Shown: positions 19,385 through 30,031, counted from the first letter of the stretch. The stretch: 64,000 bases of DNA from Thauera chlorobenzoica (GCF_001922305.1 NZ_CP018839.1:1612001-1676000), one strand, 5' to 3'. A program made the numbers and translations. Notes: generated by a model from the sequence alone, not told the origin.

Positions 19385-20560
19385 ATGTCTTCCCTGCCCG
19401 AACCGTCCGCCGCTGCGCTCGCCCAGAGCGCCCGCCTGCTCGAATCCGTTGCTGCCGAGATCGACACCGCGGGCGGCTGGATTCCGTTCTCGCGCTACAT
19501 GGAGCTGGCCCTGTATGCGCCGGGCCTAGGCTATTACAGCGGCGGCGCACGAAAGTTCGGCCCCGGTGGCGATTTCATTACCGCGCCCGAGCTGACGCCG
19601 CTGTTCGGCCAGGCGCTGGCGGCGCAACTCGAGCAGGTGATGCGGGCGAGCGCGGCGCAGGTGATCGAGGTCGGCGCCGGCACCGGCCTGCTCGCCGCCG
19701 ACCTGCTGCTCGAGCTTGAGCGCCGCGGCTGTCTGCCGGAACAGTACGGCATTCTCGAGCTGTCGGGCGAGTTGCGCGCCCGCCAGGCCGACACCCTGAT
19801 GCACAAGGCGCCGCGGCTGGCGGCCCGGGTGCATTGGCTGGAGGCGCTGCCGGAGCGCTTTTCCGGTGCGGTGGTGGCCAACGAGGTGCTCGACGTGATG
19901 CCGGTGCACCTGCTGGTGTCGCGCGCCGACGGGCTGTTCGAGCGCGGCGTCGCCTGCGCCGCGGAGGGCGCAGGCGACCCCCGGCTGTGCTGGGCCGACG
20001 TCCCGGCGGCCGGCGCGGTGCGTGCGGCTGCACAGGCGCTGGCGCTGCCGGCACCGGCGGGCGGCGAGTACGTCACCGAGCTCAACCTCGCCGGCCGCGC
20101 CTGGGTCGCGGCGTGGGCTGAGCGCCTGCAGACGGGGGCGATGCTGCTGATCGACTACGGCTACCCGCGCGCCGAGTATTACCTGCCGTCGCGCGCCAGC
20201 GGCACCCTGCTGTGCTACTACCGCCATCATGCGCACGGCGATCCTTTTCTGTGGCCGGGGCTCAACGACATCACCGCCTTCGTCGATTTCACCGCGGTGG
20301 CCGAGGCCGGGTTCGAGGCCGGCCTCGACGTGCAGGGCTACACCACCCAGGCCCGGTTCCTGTTCAACTGCGGCGTGCTGCAGTGCCTGGAGCGTCGTGG
20401 GCCGCGCGAAGGGGCGGATTACATCCGCGCCGCGCGCGCGGTGCAGCGCCTGACCGCGCCGCAGGAAATGGGCGAACTGTTCAAGGTGCTGGCGCTGGGC
20501 CGCGGCCTCGACGGCCCCCTGCTGGGGTTCGCGGGCGGGGACCGGGTGCATGCGTTGTAA
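19385..20560 (+). CDS. SAM-dependent methyltransferase, MidA/NDUFAF7 type
   Basis: A 391-residue protein of the Methyltransf_28 family. YMELALYAPGLGYYSGG and KFGPGGDFITAPE are near the N-terminus, the SAM motif VIEVGAGTGLLAADLL around 95-110, and LIDYGYPRAEYY further on. The mitochondrial relative NDUFAF7 methylates an arginine of a complex I subunit. A protein arginine methyltransferase role here is inference from the family. ATG 19385 fits family starts. Confidence 0.82.
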   Translation: MSSLPEPSAAALAQSARLLESVAAEIDTAGGWIPFSRYMELALYAPGLGYYSGGARKFGPGGDFITAPELTPLFGQALAAQLEQVMRASAAQVIEVGAGTGLLAADLLLELERRGCLPEQYGILELSGELRARQADTLMHKAPRLAARVHWLEALPERFSGAVVANEVLDVMPVHLLVSRADGLFERGVACAAEGAGDPRLCWADVPAAGAVRAAAQALALPAPAGGEYVTELNLAGRAWVAAWAERLQTGAMLLIDYGYPRAEYYLPSRASGTLLCYYRHHAHGDPFLWPGLNDITAFVDFTAVAEAGFEAGLDVQGYTTQARFLFNCGVLQCLERRGPREGADYIRAARAVQRLTAPQEMGELFKVLALGRGLDGPLLGFAGGDRVHAL

Positions 20561-20598
20561 GGCCTTGCCGGGGACGCATTCTCTCCGACCGGGAAGAT

Positions 20599-22620
20599 TC
20601 AGGCGTTGAGCAGCGCCATCGCGGGCCGGCGGACAGGGGCGCTGCTCGAATGCTCCTCGGGCAGCGCCTGGTCCTCGAGCCGGGCCTGGTCGACGCGGAA
20701 AACGCTCATCGAGCGCACCAGTTCCTGCGCCTGCTCGTTGAGGCTCGACGCTGCCGCGGCCATTTCTTCCACCAGCGCGGCATTCTGCTGGGTGGATTGA
20801 TCCATCTGGGTGACGGCTTGCCCGACATGGGTCACGCCGATGCTCTGCTCGACGCTGGCGGAGCTGATCTCGCCCATGATGTCGGTGACGCGGTGGATGC
20901 TGGCGACGACCTCCTTCATCGTGTCGCCGGCGCGGTCGACCAGCGCGCTGCCCCGTTCGGTGCGCGCGACGCTGGACGTGATCAGCTGCTTGATTTCCTT
21001 GGCGGCTTCGGCGCTGCGCTGGGCGAGGCTGCGCACTTCGCTGGCCACCACGGCGAAGCCCCGTCCCTGGTCGCCGGCGCGTGCGGCTTCGACCGCGGCA
21101 TTGAGGGCGAGGATGTTGGTCTGGAATGCGATGCCGTCGATGACGCCGATGATGTCGGCGATGCGGCGCGCGCTGTCGCTGATGTCCTTCATCGTGGCGA
21201 CCACTTCGAAGACGATCTCGCCTCCCTTGCTCGCCACGGCCGAAGCATTCTGCGCGAGGGCGTTGGCCTGGCCGGCGTTGTCCGCGTTCTGCCGGACGGT
21301 GGTGCTGAGCTGTTCCATGGCTGCTGCGGTTTTCTCCAGCGCGCCGGCCTGTTTTTCGGTGCGCGAGGCGAGATCGCCATTGCCCTGGGCGATCTGCCCG
21401 GATGCGGTGGCGATGGCTTCGGCGCTGTGGCGCACGGTATGGACGATCCCGTGCAGCGCCGCCTGCATTCTCGCCATCGCCGCCATGATGCTGTGCGGAT
21501 TATGGCGGGAGGCCGGAATGGCGCTGCCGAGGTCGCCCTCGGCGACGGCGCTGGCGATGTCCACGACGATACCGGGCTCGCCCCCGAGCTGGCGGGTGAT
21601 GGAGCGCGCGGCCAGCATGCCGACGACTCCGGCTGCGGCCGCCAGCGCCAGGAGGAACGCGAGGAGCAGGTAGAGCTGGGTGCTCAGGCTCGAGGCTCGG
21701 CTTTCGAGCAGGGTTTCGAGCACGTCCATGGCCTCGTTGTTGAGCTTGACGTGGGCGTCGATCGCCCGGGTGAATTGGGTGAAATACGGTGCGGCGGGGG
21801 CGGAGAGCTGGGCTGCCTGGATGATGTCCGCGCCCGCCAGCTTCAATGCCTCGCGGGTCAGCTCGGAGGCTTCCTGGAGGTGGGCGCCGAGGCTGCGCTT
21901 GATGGTCGAGTTTGCGTGGGACGCCTTGTCGAGGGCGAGCGTCATGCGCTCGAGCTCGCCGCGGGCGCGCGCCACATACACCGCCAGCTGCTGGAGGTCC
22001 GCGGCGCTGGCCGTCCCCGTTGTCAGCAGTGCGGCACCGGTGGCGCGTGCCTTGCCCAGCTCTTCGGTGAGGGCGGGCAGGGCATAGAGCATCGCCAGGA
22101 TCAGTTGGGAACTATCGATTTGAGGATCGCGCGACAGGCCGTAGGCATCGGACAGCAGGTCCGTGGTCTTGAACAGTTCGTCGATCAGGGCAGTGTGCGC
22201 GGTGAAGCTTTCCGCCGGGTCGATGTCGCCCTTGGCGATCCGCCCGGTCAGGCTTTTCCAGCTTTGCCGGGCCCGGGCCCAGGTGGCCTCGATCGCCGGA
22301 GTGCCGAGATCCGCGCCGATCAGGGGAGACAGGGCATCGATGGCCCGAGCCACCTCGATCTGTTTGGCGCCGCGCTGGGCGAGGGCCCCGGTATTGCCGC
22401 TGAGCGCCATCGACGTCAGGCCGCGGTGCTGCTGGGTGAGCTGGATCAGCTTCAGGGCGGCTTTCGAGGGCGCGGTGCCGCTCGCTTCGAGGCGCGCCGA
22501 GCGCATGCCGTCTGCCGCGGCCTGGACGAACAACAGGGTCGGCGCCAGCGTCAGCACGAGCGCCATCGCTCCGATCAGGCCGAACCGATGGCCGACTTTC
22601 AGTCTTTCGATGAAATTCAT
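20599..22620 (-). CDS. Methyl-accepting chemotaxis protein
   Basis: A 673-residue chemoreceptor. TM segments at about 12-33 and 317-338 enclose a long helical periplasmic sensor of some 280 residues. A short HAMP-like linker follows, then a cytoplasmic coiled coil. Its hairpin tip ([20 protein letters not shown]) binds CheA/CheW. It signals an unknown ligand to the flagellar motor. No che or fli genes are in the window, so this is an orphan receptor. A CRP-like palindrome lies upstream. Confidence 0.92.
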   Translation of the reverse strand: MNFIERLKVGHRFGLIGAMALVLTLAPTLLFVQAAADGMRSARLEASGTAPSKAALKLIQLTQQHRGLTSMALSGNTGALAQRGAKQIEVARAIDALSPLIGADLGTPAIEATWARARQSWKSLTGRIAKGDIDPAESFTAHTALIDELFKTTDLLSDAYGLSRDPQIDSSQLILAMLYALPALTEELGKARATGAALLTTGTASAADLQQLAVYVARARGELERMTLALDKASHANSTIKRSLGAHLQEASELTREALKLAGADIIQAAQLSAPAAPYFTQFTRAIDAHVKLNNEAMDVLETLLESRASSLSTQLYLLLAFLLALAAAAGVVGMLAARSITRQLGGEPGIVVDIASAVAEGDLGSAIPASRHNPHSIMAAMARMQAALHGIVHTVRHSAEAIATASGQIAQGNGDLASRTEKQAGALEKTAAAMEQLSTTVRQNADNAGQANALAQNASAVASKGGEIVFEVVATMKDISDSARRIADIIGVIDGIAFQTNILALNAAVEAARAGDQGRGFAVVASEVRSLAQRSAEAAKEIKQLITSSVARTERGSALVDRAGDTMKEVVASIHRVTDIMGEISSASVEQSIGVTHVGQAVTQMDQSTQQNAALVEEMAAAASSLNEQAQELVRSMSVFRVDQARLEDQALPEEHSSSAPVRRPAMALLNA

Positions 22621-22702
22621 GGTCTCCTCGCCATTTGGAAGCGCCTTCTTGACTGCCGGTGGGGTCGGTTACGGCACGGGGCTTTCGCTGTGGATGGGTT
22701 GA

Positions 22703-22720
22703 ATGTGCTTTATAGCACAT
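22703..22720. promoter_or_regulatory. CRP/Vfr-like palindrome upstream of the chemoreceptor
   Basis: ATGTGCT-TTAT-AGCACAT is a perfect 18-bp palindrome containing TGTGC-N6-GCACA. This is one base per half-site away from the CRP consensus TGTGA-N6-TCACA. It lies in an AT-rich patch 83-100 bases before the receptor start. Confidence 0.5.
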
Positions 22721-22821
22721 GAACATGAATTTTATAGGCGAATTAAATAAGCGTATGAAATTACGACCGGACTACATCATATGACGATGCGGTTGAAGGC
22801 GAAGCTCGCGGAATGGCCGTG

Positions 22822-23625
22822 CTACAGGTTGCGTTCGCCGAGCCAGGCTTCGATATGCGCTGCGACCTTTTCCCAGCCGCGCTCGAGCATCAGGCCGTGG
22901 CCCAGGTCGGGGAAGATCTCGGCCTGGCGGCCATAGGTGACGGCAGTCATATGCACCTGGTCGGGTGGGATCAGCGCGTCGTGGGCGGCGCCCAGGATCA
23001 GCATCGGCACCTGGTGCATGCGCAGCGGGTGGGGCAGGTTGAACAGCGACATGTCCCAGATCGCGCGGTGCGACTCGGGCTGGCTGAGCCGGTAGTAGCG
23101 GCGCAGGTCGGCTGGCGGCACCGGCTGGTGGAAGAGGGCTTCGCGCAGACTGTCGATGTTGACGTCGCTGCCCGCCATGATGCGGTTGAGGTCGGCGAGC
23201 AGGGCAGGACGCTTGAGCATCAGTCCGAAGGCCGAGCCCATCAGGCCCTGGGGGGGGACCGAAGACATCAGCACCGCGGCGGGGGCATCGTGTTGTTCGA
23301 GGTATTTCTGCACCACCATGCCGCCCATCGAATGGCCGATCAGGATCGGCGGCGCCGGCAGGCGGGCGGCGACTTCGGCGACGTCGCGCACGTAGTCGTC
23401 GATCGAATAGGTATCGAGGTGGTCGCGACGACGGCTGCCGCCGTGGCCCGACAGCGACAGCGCGTAGCTGGTCCAGCCGCGCGCGGCGAACCAGGGCAGG
23501 AAGTGTTCGTCCCAGCACCAGGCCGAAACGTAGGCGCCATGCACGAACAGCAGCGGGCTGGCGTGGGCCGGGTGCTGCGGCGCCCGGCACAGCACCTCGA
23601 GCTCGCCGAAGCGGGTGGAGTTCAT
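22822..23625 (-). CDS. Alpha/beta-fold hydrolase
   Basis: A 267-residue protein. It has the oxyanion-side HGAYVSAWCW, the nucleophile elbow GHSMGG, a likely acid in GAAHDALIPP, and the catalytic His in DLGHGLMLE. It is a soluble serine hydrolase (esterase or lipase-like) with unknown substrate. ATG 23625 overlaps the stop of the upstream GST gene by four bases (ATGA), so the two are translationally coupled. Confidence 0.8.
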   Translation of the reverse strand: MNSTRFGELEVLCRAPQHPAHASPLLFVHGAYVSAWCWDEHFLPWFAARGWTSYALSLSGHGGSRRRDHLDTYSIDDYVRDVAEVAARLPAPPILIGHSMGGMVVQKYLEQHDAPAAVLMSSVPPQGLMGSAFGLMLKRPALLADLNRIMAGSDVNIDSLREALFHQPVPPADLRRYYRLSQPESHRAIWDMSLFNLPHPLRMHQVPMLILGAAHDALIPPDQVHMTAVTYGRQAEIFPDLGHGLMLERGWEKVAAHIEAWLGERNL

Positions 23626-24242
23626 TGCGGGACGTCCAGTCCGCGCTGCACCGCAGGGCGCGCGGCGATGGTGTCGAACCAGCGCTTCACGTTGGGATGG
23701 CGGGCGAGGTCGACGCCCTGCCATTCGTGGCGCCGGACCCACGGGAAGGTGGCGATGTCAGCGATCGAGTATTCGGCGCCGGCGAGCCAGTCACAACCGG
23801 CGAGGCGGGTGTCGAGCACCTTGTACAGGCGCGCGGCCTCCTTCGAGTAGCGCTCGATGGCGTAGGGCACGATGTCGGGGGCGAAGCGCAGGAAGTGATG
23901 GGCCTGGCCCAGCATCGGCCCGATGCTGGCCATCTGGAACATCAGCCATTGCAGGGTTTCGTAGCGCGGCCGCGGCGCGGCCGGTAGCAGGCGCCCGGTC
24001 TTTTCGGCGAGGTAGATGAGGATCGCACCCGACTCGAACAGCGCAATCGGGGTGCCGTCCGGGCCGTCCTCGTCGACGATCGCAGGAATCTTGTTGTTCG
24101 GGCTGATGGCGAGAAAGTCCGGAGCGAATTGTTCCTCGCGGCGCAGGTCGATCTTTCGCACCGCGTACTCGAGGCCCAGCTCTTCGAGCGCGATCGAGAT
24201 CTTGTAGCCGTTGGGGGTGCCCCAGGTGTGCAGAGTGATCAT
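23622..24242 (-). CDS. Glutathione S-transferase, YfcG/Ure2-like
   Basis: A 206-residue protein opening MITLHTWGTPNGYKISIALEE, with SPNNKIPAIVDEDG and FESGAILIYLAEKTG. These are the N-terminal thioredoxin-fold features of the YfcG group (glutathione disulfide-bond oxidoreductases). It has the helical C-terminal GST domain. It is probably cytosolic and in thiol redox or detoxification. It shares four bases with the hydrolase gene. Confidence 0.82.
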   Translation of the reverse strand: MITLHTWGTPNGYKISIALEELGLEYAVRKIDLRREEQFAPDFLAISPNNKIPAIVDEDGPDGTPIALFESGAILIYLAEKTGRLLPAAPRPRYETLQWLMFQMASIGPMLGQAHHFLRFAPDIVPYAIERYSKEAARLYKVLDTRLAGCDWLAGAEYSIADIATFPWVRRHEWQGVDLARHPNVKRWFDTIAARPAVQRGLDVPQ

Positions 24243-24360
24243 GTGCGTATCATGTTCCGGAAGTGCCGGCGCCGGCCTGTAGAGCGCTTTTCCGGGCCGG
24301 GAACGAAGGTGCCCGGCAATCGCCGTCGCGTTCGAGGATACCACCCCGGCGCGGGCGGGA

Positions 24361-25659
24361 TCATGCCGCGGGGTCGGTCTTGCCGCGGAACGGCGGGGCT
24401 GCGGGGCGGGATGGCGCCTCGCCGCGGTCCAGGGCGGTGGTGTTGTCGAGGGTGCGCACCGCAGCGACCCGGGCGGCATGGAGGGCGTGGGCGATGCCGC
24501 TCTTGTCGCGACAGCCGCGGGCGATTGCGCCTGCGTCGAGCGCGCGCACCGCCTGCGCGGCTGCGCGCCAGCGCGCCAGCGGCGGCCAGCTCGCGGTCTG
24601 GTTCGGCGCGGCGGCGCCGCGGCCGGCATGGTCGCAGGCGGCGGCCTGGAGCATCCGCTCGAAGCGTTCGGGGCGGCGCAGGACGTCGCAGCGCTCGAGC
24701 AGTTCCACCACCGTCTGCGGGCGCAGCACCGCCACCTGGCCGAGGATGCCGTGTTCGCGCGCGACCATCTCGGCGAGTTCGCGGCACTCGGCCGGCGCCT
24801 TCAGGCGGATCGAGACTTCACGCGCGCGCCGCGCACTGGCGGCTTCATGGCCGTAGTGGTGCGGCAGGACGTGGGCGGGAGTGTCGCCCTTGCCGAGGTC
24901 GTGCATCAGGCAGGCCCAGCGCACCGCCAGCGGCAGGGCGCAGGCGGCGGCATGGTCGAGCACCTGCAGCACGTGTTCGCCGGTGTCGATCTCAGGGTGG
25001 TACTGGGCCGGCTGGGGAATGCCGAACAGGCGGTCGAGCTCGGGCAGCAGGCGGGCCAGTGCGCCGCAGTCGCGCAGGCTGCGGATCATGCGCGAAGGCC
25101 GCGCCTCCATCAGACCGCGGGCGAATTCCTGCCAGACGCGCTCGGCGACGAGGTGGTCGACCTCGCCGCTTGCGACCATCCGGCGCATCAGCGCCAGGGT
25201 TTCGGGCGCCACGGTAAACGCGGTGAAGCGCGCGGCAAAGCGTGCCACGCGCAGGATGCGCAGCGGATCCTCGGCGAAGGCCGGGGAGACGTGGCGGAAT
25301 ATGCGTGCTTCGAGGTCGCGCACGCCGCCGTAGGGGTCGATCAGGCGGCCTTCGCCGTCACGCGCGATGGCGTTGATGGTGAGGTCGCGGCGCAGCAGGT
25401 CTTGTTCGAGGGTGACCTCCGGGGAAGCGTGGCAGACGAAGCCGGTGTAGCCGTGGCCGGATTTGCGCTCGGTGCGGGCGAGCGCGTACTCCTCATTGGT
25501 TTCGGGATGGAGAAAAACCGGGAAATCCCGCCCCACCGGGCGGAAGCCCTGCGCGAGCATGGCTTCTGGGGTGCTGCCGACCACCACCCAGTCGCGGTCC
25601 TGGACCGGCAGCCCGAGCAGGGCGTCGCGCACGGCGCCGCCGACGACGTACGCCTGCAT
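24361..25659 (-). CDS. cca: CCA-adding tRNA nucleotidyltransferase with HD domain
   Basis: A 432-residue protein. It has the N-terminal nucleotidyltransferase motif [17 protein letters not shown] and [10 protein letters not shown], followed by the RNA-binding head. An HD domain (HVLQVLDH...LMHDLGKG) covers about 225-330. This is the bacterial multifunctional type (CCA addition plus phosphohydrolase). It builds or repairs the tRNA 3' CCA end. Its ATG shares one base with the stop of the upstream GST gene (TGATG). The C-terminal tail of about 70 residues is Ala/Arg-rich. Confidence 0.9.
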   Translation of the reverse strand: MQAYVVGGAVRDALLGLPVQDRDWVVVGSTPEAMLAQGFRPVGRDFPVFLHPETNEEYALARTERKSGHGYTGFVCHASPEVTLEQDLLRRDLTINAIARDGEGRLIDPYGGVRDLEARIFRHVSPAFAEDPLRILRVARFAARFTAFTVAPETLALMRRMVASGEVDHLVAERVWQEFARGLMEARPSRMIRSLRDCGALARLLPELDRLFGIPQPAQYHPEIDTGEHVLQVLDHAAACALPLAVRWACLMHDLGKGDTPAHVLPHHYGHEAASARRAREVSIRLKAPAECRELAEMVAREHGILGQVAVLRPQTVVELLERCDVLRRPERFERMLQAAACDHAGRGAAAPNQTASWPPLARWRAAAQAVRALDAGAIARGCRDKSGIAHALHAARVAAVRTLDNTTALDRGEAPSRPAAPPFRGKTDPAA

Positions 25660-26303
25660 CAGCCGTACAAGTCCTCTTCCGCAATCGACTCGCTTTCGCT
25701 GTGCGCCGCCGCGGCCCAATCCTGCATGTGGGGGTTGGCGAGCAGGGTGGCGAGATAGTCGCCGGCGGCGCCCGCGGGCTTCACGCCGAAGGTGCGGAAG
25801 CGGAACGCGACCGGGGCGAAGGCGGCGTCGGCGAGGCTGAAGGCGCCGAACAGGTAGGGGCCGCCCGCGCCGAAGCGGCTGCGGCAGTCGCTCCAGATCG
25901 TGCCGACGCGGGCGATGTCGGCGTCCACCTCGGGGCTGTGGCCGAAGCCGGCATAGTCCTTGCGGATGTTCATCGGCATGCGCCCGCGCAGATTCTGGAA
26001 GCCGGAGTGCATCTCGGCGGTGACGGCGCGGGCGACGGCGCGCGCGGTGCCGTCGGCGGGCAGCAGCGCGGGGTTCTTTTCGGCGAGGTATTCGCCGATC
26101 GCCAGCGAATCCCAGACCGCGAGGCCGTGATCGATCAGGCAGGGCACCTTGCCCGAAGGCGAATGCGACAGGATGCGCTCACGGCTGCCGGGGATGAACA
26201 GCGGGATGCGGATCTCCTCGAAGGTGAAGCCGCCCTCGCGCGCCGCCAGCCAGGCGCGCAGGGACCAGGACGAGTAGTTCTTGTTGCCGATGATCAGTTT
26301 CAT
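25659..26303 (-). CDS. Glutathione S-transferase family protein
   Basis: A 214-residue protein. It opens [20 protein letters not shown], with [21 protein letters not shown] (the cis-Pro and glutathione-binding region) and a helical C-terminal domain. It belongs to the YfcF/maleylacetoacetate isomerase-like group. The catalytic Ser is likely in NYSSWS. ATG 26303 is chosen by homology; 19 upstream codons are not convincing. It is co-transcribed with cca by a one-base overlap. Confidence 0.8.
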   Translation of the reverse strand: MKLIIGNKNYSSWSLRAWLAAREGGFTFEEIRIPLFIPGSRERILSHSPSGKVPCLIDHGLAVWDSLAIGEYLAEKNPALLPADGTARAVARAVTAEMHSGFQNLRGRMPMNIRKDYAGFGHSPEVDADIARVGTIWSDCRSRFGAGGPYLFGAFSLADAAFAPVAFRFRTFGVKPAGAAGDYLATLLANPHMQDWAAAAHSESESIAEEDLYG

Positions 26304-26346
26304 CGCAGACTCCGGGTCACGGGAAAAAGGAGGAAAGGTTCGGGGG

Positions 26347-27303
26347 TCAGCGTCGTGCATGGCCGCGGAACGGGGGGTAGTGGGCGCGCGCCGCCTTCGG
26401 GCCGAGCCAGCCCGGCACCGCCGCTTCGATCGCGGTCGGCTGCAGGCCGAAGGGCAGCGGCACGCCGTGGGCGACGTTGTCGACTCTCATCGAGCGCACG
26501 TTGTCGCGACTCATCAGCGGTTGCGGTGCGAGCTCCATCAGGCGTGCCTGCAGCAACGCCAGGCTTTCGGGCAGGGGCAGCACGAGGCGCGGCCTGGCGG
26601 TCAGCGCGGCGACGTAGTCGACGAGCTGGCGCAGGGTGTAGACGGTGGGGCCGGCGAGCTCATAGGTCTGGCCGGCGGCTTCGGGGCGGACCAGGCACTG
26701 ATACATGACTTCGGCGACGTCCTCCACGTGCACCGGCTGGAAGCGCGTGCCGGCGCCGGCCAGCGGCAGGACCGGGAACAGGGCGACGAGCCCGGCGAAC
26801 AGGTTGAGGAAGTGGTCGCCGCGGCCGAACACCACCGAGGGACGCAGGATCGTCCAGGCGATGTCCGTGCCGGCGGCGCGGATCGCCGTTTCCCCGGCGG
26901 CCTTCGAGCGCTGGTATTCGGAAGGACCGTCGCTGCTGGCGCCCAGCGCGCTGATGTGCACCAGCCGGGGCACGGCGGCGGCGCGACAGGCGGCGACGAT
27001 CTTCTGCGGTAGCTCGACGTGGGCACGGGCGAAATCCGGGCCGTAGGGGGTGCCCGGGCGCGAGTGGAGGATGCCGACCATGCTGACCACCGCGTCGGCG
27101 CCGTCGACCAGGCTGGCGAGGGTGGCGGGGTCATGGACGTCGGCCTCGATCACCTCCACCGTGGGCAGCAGCAGCAGGGCGCCGGCGCGGCTGCGGCGGC
27201 GGGTCGCAACGAGCACGCTCATGCCCGCTGCGGACAGGCGGTTGGCGATGGCGCCGCCGATAAAGCCGGAACCGCCGATGAGGACGACGCGTTGGGGAAT
27301 CAT
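26347..27303 (-). CDS. NAD(P)-binding NDUFA9-like epimerase-family protein
   Basis: A 318-residue extended-SDR protein. The N-terminal Rossmann motif is GGSGFIGGAI, with HISALGA, YQRSKAAGE (catalytic-type YxxxK) and ILRPSVVFGRGDHF. The combination is typical of the complex I NDUFA9 subunit-like family, whose bacterial members have no proven role. No complex I genes are nearby. It is cytosolic and may bind NADPH. It is followed by the GST-cca pair on the same strand. Confidence 0.78.
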   Translation of the reverse strand: MIPQRVVLIGGSGFIGGAIANRLSAAGMSVLVATRRRSRAGALLLLPTVEVIEADVHDPATLASLVDGADAVVSMVGILHSRPGTPYGPDFARAHVELPQKIVAACRAAAVPRLVHISALGASSDGPSEYQRSKAAGETAIRAAGTDIAWTILRPSVVFGRGDHFLNLFAGLVALFPVLPLAGAGTRFQPVHVEDVAEVMYQCLVRPEAAGQTYELAGPTVYTLRQLVDYVAALTARPRLVLPLPESLALLQARLMELAPQPLMSRDNVRSMRVDNVAHGVPLPFGLQPTAIEAAVPGWLGPKAARAHYPPFRGHARR

Positions 27304-27396
27304 GGCCTGGCTCGCTCGATGAGGTTGGTCGGGGGCCGCTGCGCGGAAATCGCGCCGGCGGCGGTGGCAAGGATGCGAGGTGCGTTTTCCGGAAGC

Positions 27397-29340
27397 TTAC
27401 TCGCTGGCGAGGCTGGGGGCGACCGTGCCGAGCCGTGCCTGCAGCGACTGCGGCTTTTTTTCCAGCATCGCCGAATACACCACGGCGTTGGCCAGCACTT
27501 TCTTCACGTAGTCGCGGGTTTCGTCGAAGGGGATGGTTTCGATGTAGATCGCGCCTTCGAGCGGTACGGCATCGCGCCAGCGCCGGGCGCGGCTCGGGCC
27601 GGCGTTGTAGCCGGCGCTGGCCAGCACCGGGTGGCGGTCGAGCCCTTCCATGATCAGGCGCATGTAGCTGGTGCCGAGCAGGACGTTGGTGTGCGGATCA
27701 CTCAGCCGGCGCGGATGATAGTCGCTCAGCCCGATCTTGCCGGCGACCCACTTGGCGGTAGCGGGCATTACCTGCATCAGCCCCTGGGCGCCAGCGCTGG
27801 AGCGCGCCGGTGCGGCAAAGCGGCTTTCCTGGCGCATCAGCCCATACACCCAGCCCAGGTCCAGCCCCTGGGCGTGGACCTGGGGTTCGATCAGGTCGCG
27901 GTACGGAGTCAGGAAGCGCAGCTCGAAGTTGCTGCGCGGGTTGGCCAGTTCGGCGGTGTTGATCGTGCGATCGTAGAGCTCGTGGCGCAGTGCCAGGTGG
28001 GCGGCGGCAAGGCGGAAGGCTTCGTCGCGGTCGCGCACCCCCCAGATCCATTCGCGCAGGGCTTCGGTGCGCAGCTCGAGCCGGTAGAGCGCGAGCGCAC
28101 GGCGCAGGCTGGGGTCGCGCTCGGCTTCTTCCAGGCGCGCGCGCGGCAGCGGTGCGGTGGCCGGCGGCGGGGCGAAGGCGTGGCCGAGGGCTTCGCCCGC
28201 CAGCATGCCGTAGAAGTGGGCTTCGCCGGCGATGCGGCGGAACAGGGCCTCGGCCTGCCCGGCCTCGCCGGACGCTGCGTAGGCACGGCCGAGCCAGTAG
28301 GTCCAGTCGGCACTGTCGCGCTCGTCGACGGGCATCTGCTCGATGGCGCTGCGCACCGCCTGCCAGTCCTGCACGCGCAGCGCCGCCCGCACTCGCCAGG
28401 CGCGCTGCAGCGGGGTGCTGTCGATGGTGCCGGCGGCGGCGAAGAGGGCGCCGGCCTCGGGCAGCTGGTCGATCGCGGCATGGGTGGCGATGACCAGATG
28501 GGCGTAGCCGCGCTCGTCGGCGCCGAGGCGGTCCTGGATGCGCAGCAGGCGGACGTGCGCCGCGCGCGCATCCTCGCGCGCCAGGCGTGCCAGTGCGGCC
28601 AGTGCCAGTTCGCGCCCGGCGCGGGTGACGGCGAAATTGGCCGGCAGGCGGTCGAGCCAGGGGGCAGGGGAGCGGATGGCCTGCTCCAGGCTGGGCGCGG
28701 CCGGTGCCGAGGCGGGAGGCAGCAGGGACAGGCTGGCGAGTGCGGTGTTCGGCGTGCGGCTGTCGATCTGGCGACGGATCCGCCACCAGACGCGCTCTTC
28801 GTCCACCTGGCCGCTTGCTGCGGCGTTGCGGAGCGGCAGTTCGCAGGCGGCGGGGGCGTCGCTCAGCGTCTCCCAGCGGGAGGCGACTTCGCTGGCGGCG
28901 TTGGCGTCGCCGGTCAGCAGGCGCGCTGTCCACGCGGTGCAGCGCAGCTCGGCATCGGGGTTCTGGAGCGCCGGGTAAAGCGCCATGAATGCGGCCCAGT
29001 CGCCGTCGCCGGCAAGGCGGCGCAGCCAGTCGGCGCGCAGGCGTTCGGCGAGGTTGCTGCCCGCCGCGGCGGTGAGGAAGGCCTGCAACTCGGCCGTCGG
29101 TGGTGGCTCGCTGCGGGCGAGCTTGTTGACCAGCAGCCAGTAGCGCGGGTAGATGTCGAGCGGGTGAGCGGTGGATACCGCGGCGAGCCGCTCCAGGGTG
29201 TTGCGGTCGCCGCTGCGCAGGGCCTCGCGGGCGGCGAGGATGCGTTGTTCCGCCTCGTCGGTGACGGGGGATTGTGCGTGGAGTACGCCGGGAAACAGGG
29301 AAACCGCGGCAAACAGGCTTGCCCAGAACGTTTTTTTCAT
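27397..29340 (-). CDS. slt: Soluble lytic murein transglycosylase
   Basis: A 647-residue protein with a signal peptide (MKKTFWASLFAAVSLFPGV, cut near LHAQ). A long alpha-superhelical U/L-domain follows, then a C-terminal SLT domain (about 490-620). The catalytic Glu is E505 in RQESRF, with GLMQVMPATAKW and AGYNAGPSRARRW also present. It cleaves peptidoglycan glycan strands in the periplasm, leaving 1,6-anhydro ends. An in-frame ATG at 29373 would lengthen it but spoil the signal peptide. It is divergent from the cyclo-ligase gene. Confidence 0.9.
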   Translation of the reverse strand: MKKTFWASLFAAVSLFPGVLHAQSPVTDEAEQRILAAREALRSGDRNTLERLAAVSTAHPLDIYPRYWLLVNKLARSEPPPTAELQAFLTAAAGSNLAERLRADWLRRLAGDGDWAAFMALYPALQNPDAELRCTAWTARLLTGDANAASEVASRWETLSDAPAACELPLRNAAASGQVDEERVWWRIRRQIDSRTPNTALASLSLLPPASAPAAPSLEQAIRSPAPWLDRLPANFAVTRAGRELALAALARLAREDARAAHVRLLRIQDRLGADERGYAHLVIATHAAIDQLPEAGALFAAAGTIDSTPLQRAWRVRAALRVQDWQAVRSAIEQMPVDERDSADWTYWLGRAYAASGEAGQAEALFRRIAGEAHFYGMLAGEALGHAFAPPPATAPLPRARLEEAERDPSLRRALALYRLELRTEALREWIWGVRDRDEAFRLAAAHLALRHELYDRTINTAELANPRSNFELRFLTPYRDLIEPQVHAQGLDLGWVYGLMRQESRFAAPARSSAGAQGLMQVMPATAKWVAGKIGLSDYHPRRLSDPHTNVLLGTSYMRLIMEGLDRHPVLASAGYNAGPSRARRWRDAVPLEGAIYIETIPFDETRDYVKKVLANAVVYSAMLEKKPQSLQARLGTVAPSLASE

Positions 29341-29382
29341 GCCTAGTGATGCTTCTGATCGGGTAATCAACATAGCACAGCG

Positions 29383-29994
29383 ATGACGTCTGCTCTCTCC
29401 TCCAGAACCGACAGCGACGCGCGCCGCAAGCGGATGCGCGAGCATGCCCTGAAGCTGCGCCAGGCATTGCCCGCGGAGACCCGCGCCGCGCTCACCCTGC
29501 GCCTGGGTCGGCACCTCGACCGGCTGATCGCCGATTTGCAGCCGGCTTCGGTGGGGTTTTGCTGGCCGTACCGCGCCGAACCCGACCTGCGCGACTGGGT
29601 CCGGTGCTGGCTGGCGGCGGCCTCGGGGCGGGTGGCGGCCCTGCCGGTGGTGGTGGAACGCCACGCGCCGATGCTGTTTCGCGCGTGGACGCCGGGCGTG
29701 CCGATGCCGCTCGACCGCCATGGCATTCCTCATCCGGCTGCGGGCGAGAGCCTGGTGCCCGACGTGCTGCTGGTGCCGCTCAATGCCTTCGACGACCGCG
29801 GCTACCGCCTCGGTTACGGCGGCGGCTACTTCGACCGCACCCTCGCGGTGATGTCGACCGTTGCGGTCGGTGTCGGTTTCGAACTCGGGCGGGTTCCGGA
29901 CACCCTGCCGCAGGCGCACGACCGGCCGATGGACTGGCTTGCGACCGAGGCCGGGGTGATGAGGGCACGGTGCCCGCCGGGGGCGTGTCGCTAG
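29383..29994 (+). CDS. 5-formyltetrahydrofolate cyclo-ligase
   Basis: A 203-residue protein with the family signature RLGYGGGYFDRTLA near residues 145-158. An N-terminal basic helix (ARRKRMREHALKLRQAL) and VPLNAFDDRGYR are also present. It converts 5-formyl-THF to 5,10-methenyl-THF with ATP. It has its own orientation between slt and ilvA. In many bacteria this gene follows the 6S RNA gene; I looked upstream, but the gap to slt is only 42 bases and holds no such RNA. Confidence 0.87.
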   Translation: MTSALSSRTDSDARRKRMREHALKLRQALPAETRAALTLRLGRHLDRLIADLQPASVGFCWPYRAEPDLRDWVRCWLAAASGRVAALPVVVERHAPMLFRAWTPGVPMPLDRHGIPHPAAGESLVPDVLLVPLNAFDDRGYRLGYGGGYFDRTLAVMSTVAVGVGFELGRVPDTLPQAHDRPMDWLATEAGVMRARCPPGACR

Positions 29995-30031
29995 TTCCCC
30001 GCCGGTGCGCCCCTTCCCGCCGCCCGCGTGC

